The notes: generated from the sequence alone by a model not told the origin. Counted from the stretch's first letter, positions 18,249 to 28,053 are shown. The stretch: 39,127 bases of DNA from Methylococcaceae bacterium (GCA_029937975.1 JAPYOW010000015.1:1-39127); one strand, 5' to 3'. Numbers and translations: made by a program.

Positions 18249-20009
18249 ATGAAACAAAAGCTGAAATCTCTGCTGCTGCAGGCTGTTGAACGTCTTCAAT
18301 CTGAAGGTGTGCTTGATAACAATTTAACACCTCAAATTAATATCGAACGCTCACGTGATAGCAGTCACGGCGATTATGCTACCAATCTTGCCTTGATACT
18401 GGCGAAACCGGCCAAATCGAATCCTCGACAATTAGCCGAAAAAATCATTGCATTGTTACCCGATGACGCCAGTGTTTCGAAAGTAGTAATTGCAGGGCCT
18501 GGTTTTATTAATTTTTTTATTCAAGGGGACTCTCAGTCTCAGGTCGTTCGACAGATACATGATGCCGGCAATCAATTTGGCTTAAGTCAAATTGGCGCCG
18601 GGAGCAAAGTTCAGGTGGAATTTGTTTCGGCAAATCCGACGGGGCCACTGCATGTTGGGCATGGTCGCGGTGCGGCCTATGGCTCGGCGGTGGCTGATCT
18701 GCTCAGCGCAGTCGGTTTTGAGGTTTCTAAAGAATATTATGTCAATGATGCCGGTCGACAAATGGATATACTGGCAACCAGCATTTGGCTGCGCTATCTT
18801 GAAGAATGTGGCGAAGTGATTGTTTTTCCATGCAATGGATATCGTGGAGAATATATTAGAGATATCGCCTTTAATATACATAAAAAGACCGGTAACGAAT
18901 ATCGCAGACCGGGAGAATTGCTGCTGGAAGATATTCCTGCGGATGAATCGCATGGCGGGGATAAAGAGAAACATATTGATGCACTGGTCGACCGGGCTAA
19001 AACCCTATTAGGTTCATCGCTCTATCATGATTTGTTTCAAGCGGGCTTATCGGTCATTCTTGATGATATCAAAGAAGATCTTGAGGAATTTGGTGTCAGT
19101 TATCAGGAATGGTTTTCCGAGCGTCAGTTAATAGAAGATGGTTCGATTCAAGAAGCATTAAAACGTCTGGACGAAGGGGGTTTTCTTTATGAAAAAGAGG
19201 GAGCAACCTGGTTTGCATCCAGTCAGTTAGGGGATGACAAGGATCGGGTGGTGGTCAGAGAGAATGGTCAGTCCACCTATTTTGCATCTGATATTGCCTA
19301 TCACATGAATAAACTGGATCGTGGCTTTGATCAGATCATCAATATATGGGGCTCAGATCATCATGGCTATATTCCCAGAGTGAGAGCGGCCATGACTGCA
19401 TTAGGCGCTGATGATTCCAAACTTAAAGTGAAACTGGTGCAGTTTGCCATACTTTATCGCGGCAAAGAAAAGCTGCCTATGTCTACACGTTCGGGTGAAT
19501 TTGTTACTTTACGGCAATTGCGCAGTGAAGTCGGGACCGATGCGGCCCGCTTTTTTTATGTCATGCGTAAGTCTGAACAGCATATGAATTTTGATTTGAA
19601 ATTGGCAAGATCCAAAACCAATGAAAACCCAGTGTATTATGTACAATATGCTCATGCCCGGGTTTGTAGCGTGATGCGGCAGCTGGATGAAAAAGGCTGG
19701 GAGCGAGACTTGGTGGTTGGCATGGAAAATTTAGACCTGCTGGTAGAGGAGCATGAAACGGCATTGTTAACCTCTTTATCTAAATATCCTGAAACACTGG
19801 AGCGAGCAGCATTACAGTATGAGCCTCATCTGTTAATTCAATATCTCCGTGATTTAGCGACTCACTTTCATACTTACTATAATGCGCATCAGTTTCTGGT
19901 AGACGATGTCGCACTGCGTAATGCTCGGTTAAATCTGATTGGGGCGACCAAACAAATACTGTTCAATGGCTTAAATCTTTTAAAAATAAACACGCCTGAA
20001 TCTATGTAA
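18249..20009 (+). CDS. argS: Arginyl-tRNA synthetase
   Basis: Class I aminoacyl-tRNA synthetase that charges tRNA-Arg. At 586 residues it has the usual length. The N-terminal ArgS-specific tRNA D-loop domain covers about 1-90, the HIGH motif appears as HVGH in [14 protein letters not shown] (135-138), and the KMSKS region has the reduced form [11 protein letters not shown] common in ArgS. The C-terminal DALR anticodon-binding domain ends the protein. The next gene overlaps its stop codon by one base. Confidence 0.98.
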   Translation: MKQKLKSLLLQAVERLQSEGVLDNNLTPQINIERSRDSSHGDYATNLALILAKPAKSNPRQLAEKIIALLPDDASVSKVVIAGPGFINFFIQGDSQSQVVRQIHDAGNQFGLSQIGAGSKVQVEFVSANPTGPLHVGHGRGAAYGSAVADLLSAVGFEVSKEYYVNDAGRQMDILATSIWLRYLEECGEVIVFPCNGYRGEYIRDIAFNIHKKTGNEYRRPGELLLEDIPADESHGGDKEKHIDALVDRAKTLLGSSLYHDLFQAGLSVILDDIKEDLEEFGVSYQEWFSERQLIEDGSIQEALKRLDEGGFLYEKEGATWFASSQLGDDKDRVVVRENGQSTYFASDIAYHMNKLDRGFDQIINIWGSDHHGYIPRVRAAMTALGADDSKLKVKLVQFAILYRGKEKLPMSTRSGEFVTLRQLRSEVGTDAARFFYVMRKSEQHMNFDLKLARSKTNENPVYYVQYAHARVCSVMRQLDEKGWERDLVVGMENLDLLVEEHETALLTSLSKYPETLERAALQYEPHLLIQYLRDLATHFHTYYNAHQFLVDDVALRNARLNLIGATKQILFNGLNLLKINTPESM

Positions 20010-20590
20010 TGGCCAGAGATTACAGATACAGAGCGGACCAAAACAAGAAAACATCGCAACAGTCTGCCGTTGCCTGGTGGAAATGGTTGTTAATTATGCT
20101 GTTGATTTCTCTGTTTGTGTTTTTTTTAATGTTGTTAAGACATACGGCTCCTGAGCCTAAAGCCGGACAAATAGCAAAAAATAGTGTCATCCCAAAGGCA
20201 TCTGGCAGGCTTAAGTCGGCATCCGGCGAGAAAAATTCAAAACCTGAAGTTCCCCGCTTTGATTTTTATACGATTCTTCCAGAAACAGAAGTGGTGATTC
20301 CTGATTATGAAATCAAAACACGCAGTCGTGAAGAACAGTTTGGCAAAGGGAAATCCACCTTATATGTCATGCAGGTCGGTGCGTTTAGAGAATTTCCCGA
20401 GGCAGATAAGCTAAGAGCGCGTCTGGCTCTTTTGGGCATTGAATCACGAATAGAAAAAGCCAACGTTGGCAGTGTCACCTGGAATAGAGTAAAAATAGGG
20501 CCTTTTAGTCGACCATCCAATGTGGCGGCTCTTAAAACCCAATTAAGAAAAAATAATATTGATGTTATTGTGACCGAAGTAAAAAAATAG
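20009..20590 (+). CDS. SPOR-domain membrane protein
   Basis: A 193-residue single-pass inner-membrane protein. Residues 1-23 are basic and cytoplasmic, 24-45 form the membrane helix, 46-110 a low-complexity periplasmic linker, and 114-190 a SPOR domain (YVMQVGAFREFPEADKLRARL, shown in part, then RVKIGPFSR). SPOR domains bind denuded glycan strands at the division septum, so this is probably an FtsN-like or DedD-like envelope protein. In many gammaproteobacteria an FtsN/SPOR gene directly follows argS, as here, where the ATG overlaps the argS TAA by one base. I do not assign ftsN because the early essential FtsN segment is not recognisable. Confidence 0.9.
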   Translation: MARDYRYRADQNKKTSQQSAVAWWKWLLIMLLISLFVFFLMLLRHTAPEPKAGQIAKNSVIPKASGRLKSASGEKNSKPEVPRFDFYTILPETEVVIPDYEIKTRSREEQFGKGKSTLYVMQVGAFREFPEADKLRARLALLGIESRIEKANVGSVTWNRVKIGPFSRPSNVAALKTQLRKNNIDVIVTEVKK

Positions 20591-20674
20591 CATCGAAACT
20601 GCTTTACGCCTGACCCATAACATCAGTCTATGATTGGAATGGGGTCTTAATCACCCAAAGTACAATCCTTTTTT

Positions 20675-21208
20675 ATGCCCAGTTTTCTTCAAATCATTCG
20701 TTTTTGTATTCAAACTATTAACTGTATTAATGAAGGGGTAGGTAAAACCATCTCCTGGTTAACGTTACTGATGGTGCTGACCACGTTTCTGGTTGTGGTG
20801 CTTCGATATGCCTTTGATCTTGGCTGGATTGCCTTGCAGGAATCAGTTTCATATATGCACGCGTTGGTGTTTATGCTGGGGGCAGCCTACACCTTAAAAC
20901 ATGATAAACATGTCAGAGTGGATATTTTTTATCAGGCTTGCAGTGTTAGAAATAAAGCCTGGATAGATTGTCTAGGCACTCTGTTTCTACTCATGCCGGT
21001 CATGGGATTTATTATTTTCAGTAGCTGGGAATATGTCTCAGATTCATGGGCTATTCAAGAAAGCTCAAGGAATTCAGGGGGACTGCCCGGTGTTTATCTA
21101 CTCAAAACCACGATTCTATTAATGGCGGCTTTGTTATTTTTGCAAAGTATCGCTTGGTTTCTACAAAACTTGATCACTGCTTTAGACATGCAGACTGAGG
21201 AGCTTTAA
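20675..21208 (+). CDS. dctQ: TRAP transporter small permease (DctQ family)
   Basis: A 177-residue membrane protein with four helices (about 20-42, 55-75, 93-118 and 140-165), the small subunit of a tripartite ATP-independent periplasmic transporter. The pattern LRYAFDLGWIALQESVSYMHA near 41-61 (cited in part: W-x-x-L-Q-E) and KHDKHVRVDIFY near 78 are typical of the DctQ family. It is immediately followed by the large permease gene. No periplasmic binding protein (DctP or TAXI type) is encoded on either side. Confidence 0.9.
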   Translation: MPSFLQIIRFCIQTINCINEGVGKTISWLTLLMVLTTFLVVVLRYAFDLGWIALQESVSYMHALVFMLGAAYTLKHDKHVRVDIFYQACSVRNKAWIDCLGTLFLLMPVMGFIIFSSWEYVSDSWAIQESSRNSGGLPGVYLLKTTILLMAALLFLQSIAWFLQNLITALDMQTEEL

Positions 21209-22588
21209 ATGGATAGTTATCTGGCTCTATGGATGTTTGCCGCCGTCTTTCTGGTGCTTTTATCGGGTTATCCTGTGGCATTTGCTTTGAGTGGGACAGC
21301 CCTTGCCTTTGCTACCGTGGGCGTACAATTTGGTGTTTTTGATGTGGTTTTTTTGAATGCCTTGCCCAATCGTTTATTTGGCATCATGAATAACGCGACA
21401 TTGATGGCCGTACCGTTATTTGTCTTTATGGGGGTGATGCTGGAGCGGGCACGAATTGCCGAAGATTTGCTGGAAGCCATGGCCGAACTCTTTGGCTCTT
21501 TGCGCGGCGGCCTAGGGCTGGCGGTGACGCTGGTGGGGATGTTAATGGCTGCAAGCACCGGTATTGTCGGAGCAACAGTGGTCACCATGGGCTTGCTCTC
21601 GTTACCGACCATGTTACGCAATGGGTATAGCCCCTCGATTGCCTGTGGCACTATTTGTGCTTCGGGGACTTTAGGTCAGATTATTCCACCGTCTATTGTT
21701 CTGGTTTTACTGGGGGATGTCATTTCCACGGCATATCAGCAAGCACAGCTGGAAATGGGCATATTTGCCCCGGAAACGGTTTCTGTCGGGGATTTATTTG
21801 CAGGCGCATTAATCCCCGGTATAGGTCTGGTTTTTATGTATTTGTTGTATATTGTCTTGATGGCCTGGATGGTTCCGGAGTCTATGCCTGCACCCGCTGC
21901 GGTCTCACGCGAACGGGGTTTTTATCGACGGATTATCAAGAGTCTGGCCCCCCCTTTAGGCCTGATTTTTTCTGTTCTGGGTTCAATTATTGGCGGTTTT
22001 GCCACGCCGACTGAAGCTGCGGCTGTCGGGGCCACAGGTGCCATGTTACTCGCGCTGTTTAAAAAGCAGTTGTCAGTGAATAAATTACGTGAAGTCATGC
22101 AAAATACCACGCATGTCACCAGTATGGTGTTCATGATTTTGATAGGTGCGGCTTTGTTTTCACTGGTTTTTCGAGGCTTTGAAGGCGATGAGCTGATTAT
22201 CGAATTATTGGCGGAACTCCCTGGTGGTAAGTTTGGCGCCATGTTCTTTGTGATGCTTATTATGTTCTTTCTGGGCTTTGTCTTAGACTTTATCGAAATC
22301 ACTTTTGTGGTAGTGCCGATAGTCGGCCCGGTACTCTTGACCATGGGCATTGACCCCGTGTGGCTGGGCATCATGATTGCTATTAATCTGCAAACTTCAT
22401 TTCTGACGCCGCCTTTTGGCTTTGCCTTGTTTTATTTACGGGGGGTTGCACCAAAAGAAGTGACTACGGTACAAATATACAAAGGGGTGATGCCTTTTAT
22501 TGTTATTCAGCTTATCATGTTAGCTATCTTGGCCTATTGGCCGGAACTGGCAACCTGGCTGCCTACGATTATTTACGGTGAGGTATAA
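21209..22588 (+). CDS. dctM: TRAP transporter large permease (DctM family)
   Basis: A 459-residue membrane protein with about twelve helices, the transport-conducting subunit of a TRAP system driven by a sodium or proton gradient. Recognisable DctM stretches are LFVFMGVMLERARIAEDLL near 70-88, STGIVGATVVTMGLLSLP near 115, CASGTLGQIIPPSIVLVLLG near 150, GFATPTEAAAVGATGA near 263 and the C-terminal LQTSFLTPPFGFALFYLRG. It starts on the base after the dctQ stop codon with AGGAG overlapping that end. The ligand is unknown; many close family branches transport C4-dicarboxylates, sugar acids or keto acids. Confidence 0.94.
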   Translation: MDSYLALWMFAAVFLVLLSGYPVAFALSGTALAFATVGVQFGVFDVVFLNALPNRLFGIMNNATLMAVPLFVFMGVMLERARIAEDLLEAMAELFGSLRGGLGLAVTLVGMLMAASTGIVGATVVTMGLLSLPTMLRNGYSPSIACGTICASGTLGQIIPPSIVLVLLGDVISTAYQQAQLEMGIFAPETVSVGDLFAGALIPGIGLVFMYLLYIVLMAWMVPESMPAPAAVSRERGFYRRIIKSLAPPLGLIFSVLGSIIGGFATPTEAAAVGATGAMLLALFKKQLSVNKLREVMQNTTHVTSMVFMILIGAALFSLVFRGFEGDELIIELLAELPGGKFGAMFFVMLIMFFLGFVLDFIEITFVVVPIVGPVLLTMGIDPVWLGIMIAINLQTSFLTPPFGFALFYLRGVAPKEVTTVQIYKGVMPFIVIQLIMLAILAYWPELATWLPTIIYGEV

Positions 22589-22596
22589 ATAAACCA

Positions 22597-22737
22597 ATGA
22601 AAAAGTTTTTACTAGTATTGATTGTTGGGTGTGCCGTGTCATCTTGCGGACAAATAGGCCCTCTTTACCATCCTGATGAACAAGCACCTATCTATGTGCC
22701 GGATGGGCAATACTCAGACCCCAAAGAAGATCACTAA
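22597..22737 (+). CDS. lptM: LPS assembly-associated lipoprotein LptM (YifL)
   Basis: A 46-residue outer-membrane lipoprotein too short for routine gene finding. The lipobox is VSSC with Cys17, followed by GQIGPLYHPDE, the family hallmark (CGxxGPLYxP in E. coli LptM). LptM associates with the LptDE translocon and aids its maturation. The context is the classical one: lptM directly precedes lysA, dapF, the DUF484 gene and xerC. It begins 8 bp after dctM and ends 2 bp before lysA. Confidence 0.93.
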   Translation: MKKFLLVLIVGCAVSSCGQIGPLYHPDEQAPIYVPDGQYSDPKEDH

Positions 22738-22739
22738 AT

Positions 22740-23987
22740 ATGGATTATTTTAATTACCGGAAAAACAAACTGTTTGCCGAAGAGGTGGCTGTTGAAGAGA
22801 TAGTTTCACGCTATGGTTCTCCTTGTTATATTTATTCCCGGGCGACCTTTGAGCGACACTGGAAAGCATTTAACCAGGCCTTTGGCAAGCATCCCCATCT
22901 TATTTGCTATGCGGTAAAAGCCAATTCGAATATTGCCATACTTAATATCTTGGCAAGACTCGGTTCTGGATTTGATATTGTTTCACAGGGTGAAATGGAA
23001 CGTGTGTTAGCAGCGGGTGGCAGCCCTGACAAGATTATTTTTTCTGGCGTAGGGAAGCGCGAAGATGAGATCATTGCAGCGCTTAAAATCGGTATTCGCT
23101 GTTTTAATATTGAAGTCAGTGGTGAATTGGACCGAATCAATCAGTTGGCTGCAAATCTGGGTGTCATTGCCCCTGTCTCCTTCCGGGTAAATCCGGATGT
23201 GGATGCACAGACGCATCCCTATATTTCTACCGGCTTGAAAGAAAACAAGTTTGGTATCGATATTCAAAAAGCACTGGTTGAATATAGACGTGCTGACAAA
23301 ATGCAACATATTCAAGTGATCGGAATGGATTGTCATATTGGCTCACAACTGACGGATACGACGCCATTTTTAGCCGCTCTGGATAAAGTGCTGGCTTTAG
23401 CCAATACGTTAAAGCAGGAAGGGATTGAGTTACACCATCTGGATTTAGGAGGGGGACTGGGGATACGCTATCAAGATGAGCAGCCACCATCGCCCGAGGA
23501 TTATGTGGCAGCTATTTTACAGCGATTGGGCGACAGTCCCTACGAGATTGCATTGGAACCCGGTAGGGCCATAGCGGGTAATGCCGGTATTTTAGTGACT
23601 CGTGTCGAATATTTGAAACCGACAGAACATAAAAACTTTGCCATTGTCGATGCGGCCATGAATGATCTGATTCGTCCTGCCCTGTACAGTGCGTGGCAAG
23701 ATATTATTCCTGTCGACAACAGCAGTGCAGAAGAGGAATATTCTTGGGATATTGTGGGGCCTATCTGTGAAACCGGGGATTTTTTAGGCAAAGATAGAAA
23801 ATTGCAACTTGCTCAGGGCGATTTATTGGCGGTACGATCTTCCGGGGCCTATGGCTTCACGATGAGTTCTAATTACAACTCCAGACCCCGGGCGGCAGAA
23901 GTGATGGTGGACGGCCAGCAGATGCATTTAATTAGAGCCCGGGAAAGTATTTCTCAACTGTGGCAGGGAGAAAAACTGTTACCTTAA
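22740..23987 (+). CDS. lysA: Diaminopimelate decarboxylase
   Basis: PLP enzyme of fold type III that converts meso-diaminopimelate to L-lysine and CO2. The 415-residue protein carries the PLP lysine in YAVKANSN (K60), the DCHIGSQ segment near 198-204, the glycine loop DLGGGLGIRY near 232-241, EPGRAI near 278-283, and GPICETGDFL near 342-351 with the active-site cysteine. Start ATG follows the lptM stop by 2 bp. It belongs to the lptM-lysA-dapF cell-wall/lysine cluster. Confidence 0.97.
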   Translation: MDYFNYRKNKLFAEEVAVEEIVSRYGSPCYIYSRATFERHWKAFNQAFGKHPHLICYAVKANSNIAILNILARLGSGFDIVSQGEMERVLAAGGSPDKIIFSGVGKREDEIIAALKIGIRCFNIEVSGELDRINQLAANLGVIAPVSFRVNPDVDAQTHPYISTGLKENKFGIDIQKALVEYRRADKMQHIQVIGMDCHIGSQLTDTTPFLAALDKVLALANTLKQEGIELHHLDLGGGLGIRYQDEQPPSPEDYVAAILQRLGDSPYEIALEPGRAIAGNAGILVTRVEYLKPTEHKNFAIVDAAMNDLIRPALYSAWQDIIPVDNSSAEEEYSWDIVGPICETGDFLGKDRKLQLAQGDLLAVRSSGAYGFTMSSNYNSRPRAAEVMVDGQQMHLIRARESISQLWQGEKLLP

Positions 23988-24019
23988 GCGCTGTAGCATA
24001 CAGGTAAAACCGGGTTTCG

Positions 24020-24048
24020 TTGCTCAGACACCCTGGCCTGCGTATAAA
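24020..24048 (+). promoter_or_regulatory. Candidate internal promoter before dapF
   Basis: TTGCTC (24020-24025), a 17-bp spacer and TATAAA (24043-24048) lie 48 bp upstream of dapF in the 108-bp space after lysA. The -10 is good (five of six), the -35 moderate (three of six). It would serve dapF, the DUF484 gene and xerC. Confidence 0.45.
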
Positions 24049-24095
24049 ATTAGAGTATTACACGTTATCGCTGTTTTGATACCACTGATGTGAAC

Positions 24096-24926
24096 ATGAT
24101 TAAATTTACAAAAATGCACGGGCTCGGTAATGACTTTGTCGTTATTGATGCAATTAACCAACAGATAGCATTAACCACGGAACAAATCCGATACATTGCC
24201 GACAGGAATTTTGGTGTGGGCTGTGATCAATTGTTATTAGTGGAAAAAGCAGTCACTAAAACGGCTGATTTTAAATATCGTATTTTTAATGCCGATGGTA
24301 GTGAAGTCGGACAATGTGGCAATGGTGCCCGCTGTTTTGCGCGATTTGTGCGCGACAAAAAATTATCTGACAAGGATGACATAATAGTCGATACTCATTC
24401 CGGCCAATTAATATTAAGTTTTGCGCAGGATGATTTAATCACTGTTAATATGGGTATTCCCAGGCATTCACCGGCTGACATCCCTATAAACATGGAGCAA
24501 GAATTACGCCGCTATAGCTTGCAGGTTAACCATGATACGATCAGTTTTGGGGCAGTTTCCATGGGTAATCCTCATGCTGTCATTCAAGTGGACGATATTC
24601 AATCCGCACAGGTATCGGAACTGGGCATGATGTTAGAAAGTCATTCCATTTTTCCAGAGCGCGCAAATATTGGTTTCATGCAAGTGATAAACCGGCAACA
24701 TATCAAGTTAAGAGTCTACGAACGGGGTGCGGCAGAAACCTTAGCCTGTGGCAGTGGCGCTTGTGCTGCTGTGGTGATTGGTATTGAACAACAGCTTTTA
24801 GATCAGCAAGACATCAAGGTGGAATTGCTGGGTGGAAATTTAACCATCAACTGGCCCGGTCGAGGTCACGCGGTTACGATGCAAGGCTTGGCCGCGTCTG
24901 TTTTTGAAGGACACATTAAACTATGA
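24096..24926 (+). CDS. dapF: Diaminopimelate epimerase
   Basis: Cofactor-independent racemase that converts LL- to meso-diaminopimelate for peptidoglycan and lysine. The two catalytic cysteines are seen in GQCGNGARCFARF (first half) and ACGSGACAAVV (second half). The N-terminal MIKFTKMHGLGNDFVVID is characteristic, so I start at the ATG at 24096, two codons inside a GTG that opens the frame at 24090; the length is then 276 residues (E. coli 274). It overlaps the DUF484 gene by 4 bp. Confidence 0.97.
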   Translation: MIKFTKMHGLGNDFVVIDAINQQIALTTEQIRYIADRNFGVGCDQLLLVEKAVTKTADFKYRIFNADGSEVGQCGNGARCFARFVRDKKLSDKDDIIVDTHSGQLILSFAQDDLITVNMGIPRHSPADIPINMEQELRRYSLQVNHDTISFGAVSMGNPHAVIQVDDIQSAQVSELGMMLESHSIFPERANIGFMQVINRQHIKLRVYERGAAETLACGSGACAAVVIGIEQQLLDQQDIKVELLGGNLTINWPGRGHAVTMQGLAASVFEGHIKL

Positions 24927-25630
24927 GTGATAACCCCCCCGCCGGAAAACAGGCTGACAATGCACCTGATGCGGCACAGGTTGCTGTCTATTTGCAGCAA
25001 AACCCTGACTTTTTTCATGACCAGTTAGGGATATTAGAAAATTTAAGTATTCCGCATCCCAGTGGCAATGCCATCTCGCTGCTGTCAAAACAACTGGAGT
25101 TGTTCAGAAGCAAAAATCAGGCGCTGGAAGAGAAATTGACTGCCTTAATCGACATAGCGAAAGAAAATGATACCTCGATTAACCGGATGCATGAATTAAC
25201 GCTGGCATTAATGGAAGCAAAAACCATTGAAGATGTCGTTGCTAATCTTGAAAAAGTATTTGCAGACTGTTTTTTAACCGATTTTGTGGCGCTACGGGTG
25301 ATCAACGATAGCAATGATGAAACGGGTAATCCTTTTTTTATTGATCGCAAGGATGACAATCTGCAGCATTTCAGCGCTGAGCTAAGGTCGAATAAGCCCA
25401 ATTGTGGCCCGCCAACCTTAACCCAGGCCCGGTTTCTTTTTGGGCAGCAAGCCCCGGAAGTTAAATCGTGTGCCATTATTCCTATGATATTTACCGAACT
25501 GGAAGGCCTTATTGTGATTGGTAGTCGAGATGAATCTCGTTTTCACTACAGTCTGGGCGATTTGTTCCTGACCCAAATGGGTGAGGTGATTGGGACACGC
25601 TTAATTTCAGTGCTGGCATGTGAACGTTAA
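24923..25630 (+). CDS. DUF484 family (GAF-like) protein
   Basis: A 235-residue cytoplasmic protein of the DUF484 family, equivalent to E. coli YigA by position (between dapF and xerC). The N-terminal part has VAVYLQQNPDFFHDQLGILE near 21-40 and the PHPSGNAISLLSKQLEL stretch typical of the family; a coiled-coil region (60-110) precedes a GAF-like C-terminal domain that ends with YSLGDLFLTQMGEVIG. Its biochemical function is unknown. It overlaps dapF (ATGA) and xerC starts 8 bp after its stop. Confidence 0.92.
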   Translation: MSDNPPAGKQADNAPDAAQVAVYLQQNPDFFHDQLGILENLSIPHPSGNAISLLSKQLELFRSKNQALEEKLTALIDIAKENDTSINRMHELTLALMEAKTIEDVVANLEKVFADCFLTDFVALRVINDSNDETGNPFFIDRKDDNLQHFSAELRSNKPNCGPPTLTQARFLFGQQAPEVKSCAIIPMIFTELEGLIVIGSRDESRFHYSLGDLFLTQMGEVIGTRLISVLACER

Positions 25631-25638
25631 GCACCGCC

Positions 25639-26556
25639 ATGGCCATGCATAATAATGCACAACAGGAAATTAATGATTTTTTTAAATATCTGGAAATCCA
25701 AAAACGCGCATCTATCCATACGCTCGATAGTTATCAACGGGATTTAAGGCAACTAAGGCATTATTGTGAAAATCAAGAGCTAAGACGATGGGATGACCTT
25801 CAGGCTCTTGATGTGCGTAATCATATTGCAAATCGGCACAGAAAAGGCCTTAGTAGCAAATCATTACAGCGTGAATTGTCTGCTATTCGCAGTTTTTATA
25901 ACTATCTTTTACAACAGCATAAGGTCAATACCAATCCTGCCGCGCATATCAGAGCCCCTAAACAGCCGCGAAAACTGCCCAGATTATTGGATGTGGACCA
26001 GCTGACAGGCATGCTGGAAGCTCCGGCGGATTCCATGTTGGAAATAAGAGACCTGGCTATTTTTGAGCTTTTCTATTCATCAGGACTGCGGTTAAGTGAA
26101 CTGGCCGCCATCAATATTAATGATCTGGATTTTTCTTTACGATCTTTACGTGTGCGCTCGGGTAAAGGTGGCAAACAAAGAGAGTTGCCGGTCGGTCGAC
26201 AGGCATTGAGAGCTATTAACGAGTGGCTTAAATTTCGTAAGCCCATACATGGCGTGGATGAAAATGCACTATTCACCTCCAAACAAGGCCGTCGATTAGG
26301 TCAGCGTAGCATTCAACTCCGATTAGACCGGTGGTGTAAAAAACGGGGATTACCTGAACATGTACATCCTCATATGTTACGGCATTCATTTGCCAGTCAT
26401 TTGTTAGAATCCTGTCAGGATATCAGGGCTGTGCAAGAATTGTTAGGGCATAGTCATATTAGTACCACCCAGATATATACTCATTTGGATTTTCAGCATT
26501 TAGCTGAGGTTTATGACCGAACTCACCCTAGAGCAAAAAATAAAAAGAATAAATGA
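25639..26556 (+). CDS. xerC: Tyrosine recombinase XerC
   Basis: Site-specific recombinase that with XerD resolves chromosome dimers at dif. The 305-residue protein has the SAM-like DNA-binding domain (about 5-100) and the catalytic domain with Arg151 (SSGLRLSEL), a lysine in GKGGKQRELP, H245 and R248 in HPHMLRHSFA, H271 in LGHSHISTTQIY and the nucleophile Tyr280. Position after dapF and the DUF484 gene marks it as the housekeeping XerC, not a mobile-element integrase. Confidence 0.97.
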   Translation: MAMHNNAQQEINDFFKYLEIQKRASIHTLDSYQRDLRQLRHYCENQELRRWDDLQALDVRNHIANRHRKGLSSKSLQRELSAIRSFYNYLLQQHKVNTNPAAHIRAPKQPRKLPRLLDVDQLTGMLEAPADSMLEIRDLAIFELFYSSGLRLSELAAININDLDFSLRSLRVRSGKGGKQRELPVGRQALRAINEWLKFRKPIHGVDENALFTSKQGRRLGQRSIQLRLDRWCKKRGLPEHVHPHMLRHSFASHLLESCQDIRAVQELLGHSHISTTQIYTHLDFQHLAEVYDRTHPRAKNKKNK

Positions 26557-26641
26557 AATTTAAAATATAAACCTGTTAATATTGAAGCGTTTTCAATGGG
26601 ATAAACGTAGAATTTAATTATGTTACTTAGGGTTTTAAGAG

Positions 26642-27673
26642 ATGACTGATATAGACGCTAGATCTAGAGGAATACTTTGGTTTTTTGGTATTTTTTCGAC
26701 TATGGTTGTTACGATATTTATCGGTCTTGGGGCATGGTGGGGGTCTGAGCCCGACACGTTTAATGTGCAAGATGAAGCCCTTATACGGATGACAAATAAA
26801 GACCCGGAATTTACATCTCTGCCAATTGGTTATGTGTACACCAATACACTGGCTCATATAGCTGAAGTATTGATGGGAAAACCCGGAGGCTATATCTCCA
26901 ACGATGTCGCGCCTCCCGGCTTATTTTTAGATAATATTCGGAGCTGGGAATATGGTGCGTTGGTCATGTTGCGTGATGGAACAACGGCATTAAGAAACCA
27001 TTTTGCCCGAGATCAATCACAATCCATTGAAGATAAAGATTTGTCGATGGCAGAACCTTATTTTTATTATGAGCCTAATTCATGGGCCTTACCTTCCACA
27101 GAATCCGAGTACGATAAAGGCGTGAAGTATCTGCATGTTTATATGCATCGCTTGCAAAACCCAAAAGCCAATCAGCGACGTGCCCAATTTTATTCTCGTG
27201 CGGATAATTTATGGACCTATCTGGAAGTGGTCATCAAACGCCTTGGTAGTTTATCTACACGTTTAACCGCCAGTACAGACCGGTTTGCGGGGGCGGCAGG
27301 CGTCCTTTATGACCCTAGTGGACAAATAGCACCTACCAACATGGAAGAAAGAACCAAAGGTGTAGGTAAAACACCGTGGTTATTAATTGATAATATTTTT
27401 TATGAAGCACGTGGTGAAAGCTGGGCTTTATTGCATATTCTTCAAGCGATCAAAGTTGATTTTGGCGATATTATTCTTGATAAACGGGCCATGAATACGC
27501 TGGATAATATGATTCATGCACTGGAGAATGCTCTGACCCCTATATTAAGCCCGATGGTTTTAAGTGGTGATGGCTTTGGCGTAACTGCCAATTATTCCTT
27601 AACGATGGCTAACTATATTGCTCGAGCCAATGCTGCTGCACTGGATTTACGTGATTTAATGAATAAAGGTTAA
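26642..27673 (+). CDS. DUF2333 family membrane-anchored protein
   Basis: A 343-residue protein matching the DUF2333 family as I recall it; the function is unknown. A single N-terminal membrane helix (about 12-33) is followed by a large soluble part, presumably periplasmic, with PGGYISNDVAPPGLFLDNI near 80-98 (conserved), YDKGVKYLHVYMHRL near 157 and DNIFYEARGESWALLHILQA near 249-268 (cited in part). A GAG-type ribosome-binding site precedes the ATG. It is 85 bp after xerC, and a DUF4389 gene follows after 7 bp, so these two are probably cotranscribed. Confidence 0.8.
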   Translation: MTDIDARSRGILWFFGIFSTMVVTIFIGLGAWWGSEPDTFNVQDEALIRMTNKDPEFTSLPIGYVYTNTLAHIAEVLMGKPGGYISNDVAPPGLFLDNIRSWEYGALVMLRDGTTALRNHFARDQSQSIEDKDLSMAEPYFYYEPNSWALPSTESEYDKGVKYLHVYMHRLQNPKANQRRAQFYSRADNLWTYLEVVIKRLGSLSTRLTASTDRFAGAAGVLYDPSGQIAPTNMEERTKGVGKTPWLLIDNIFYEARGESWALLHILQAIKVDFGDIILDKRAMNTLDNMIHALENALTPILSPMVLSGDGFGVTANYSLTMANYIARANAAALDLRDLMNKG

Positions 27674-27680
27674 AGAGACA

Positions 27681-27986
27681 ATGGATCAAGAAATAAATGA
27701 TAACCTGAAGAAAATAAGTACCTGGAAACGCATATTTTTTATGTTGGTTTTTTCCGTCATAGTAGGCCTGGTGAGAGTTCTGCTTTGGGCTGTCATATTA
27801 TTACAAGTTGCATCTGCTTTAATGACCGGTGCGGCAAATAAAAATATCTTGGGACTGGGCGGCAAACTTTCCGCTTATCTTTATCATATCTTATTATTTC
27901 TAACCTATAACACCGATAAATTACCTTTTCCCTTTTCTGCCTGGAACTTAATTGACGAAGTAAAGTTACCTGAAATTCAAGAATAA
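27681..27986 (+). CDS. DUF4389 family small membrane protein
   Basis: A 101-residue protein with two membrane helices (about 18-45 and 62-80, the second less hydrophobic). The family features WKRIFFMLVF near 15-24, the VLLWAVILLQVASALMTG stretch, and LTYNTDKLPFPFSAW near 73-87 are visible and match DUF4389. The function is unknown. It lies 7 bp after the DUF2333 gene. Confidence 0.82.
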   Translation: MDQEINDNLKKISTWKRIFFMLVFSVIVGLVRVLLWAVILLQVASALMTGAANKNILGLGGKLSAYLYHILLFLTYNTDKLPFPFSAWNLIDEVKLPEIQE

Positions 27987-28053
27987 TACTTTAGCCCGCT
28001 GTACCGTACCTTGATCGCTTTGTTTACGTTACAGACAGGCTTTTATGAGCAAC

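Noticed and set aside
25639-26556. Tyrosine recombinase as a mobile-element integrase for the tRNA scar
   Set aside because: Its position after dapF and the DUF484 gene and its XerC motifs show it is the housekeeping dimer-resolution recombinase.
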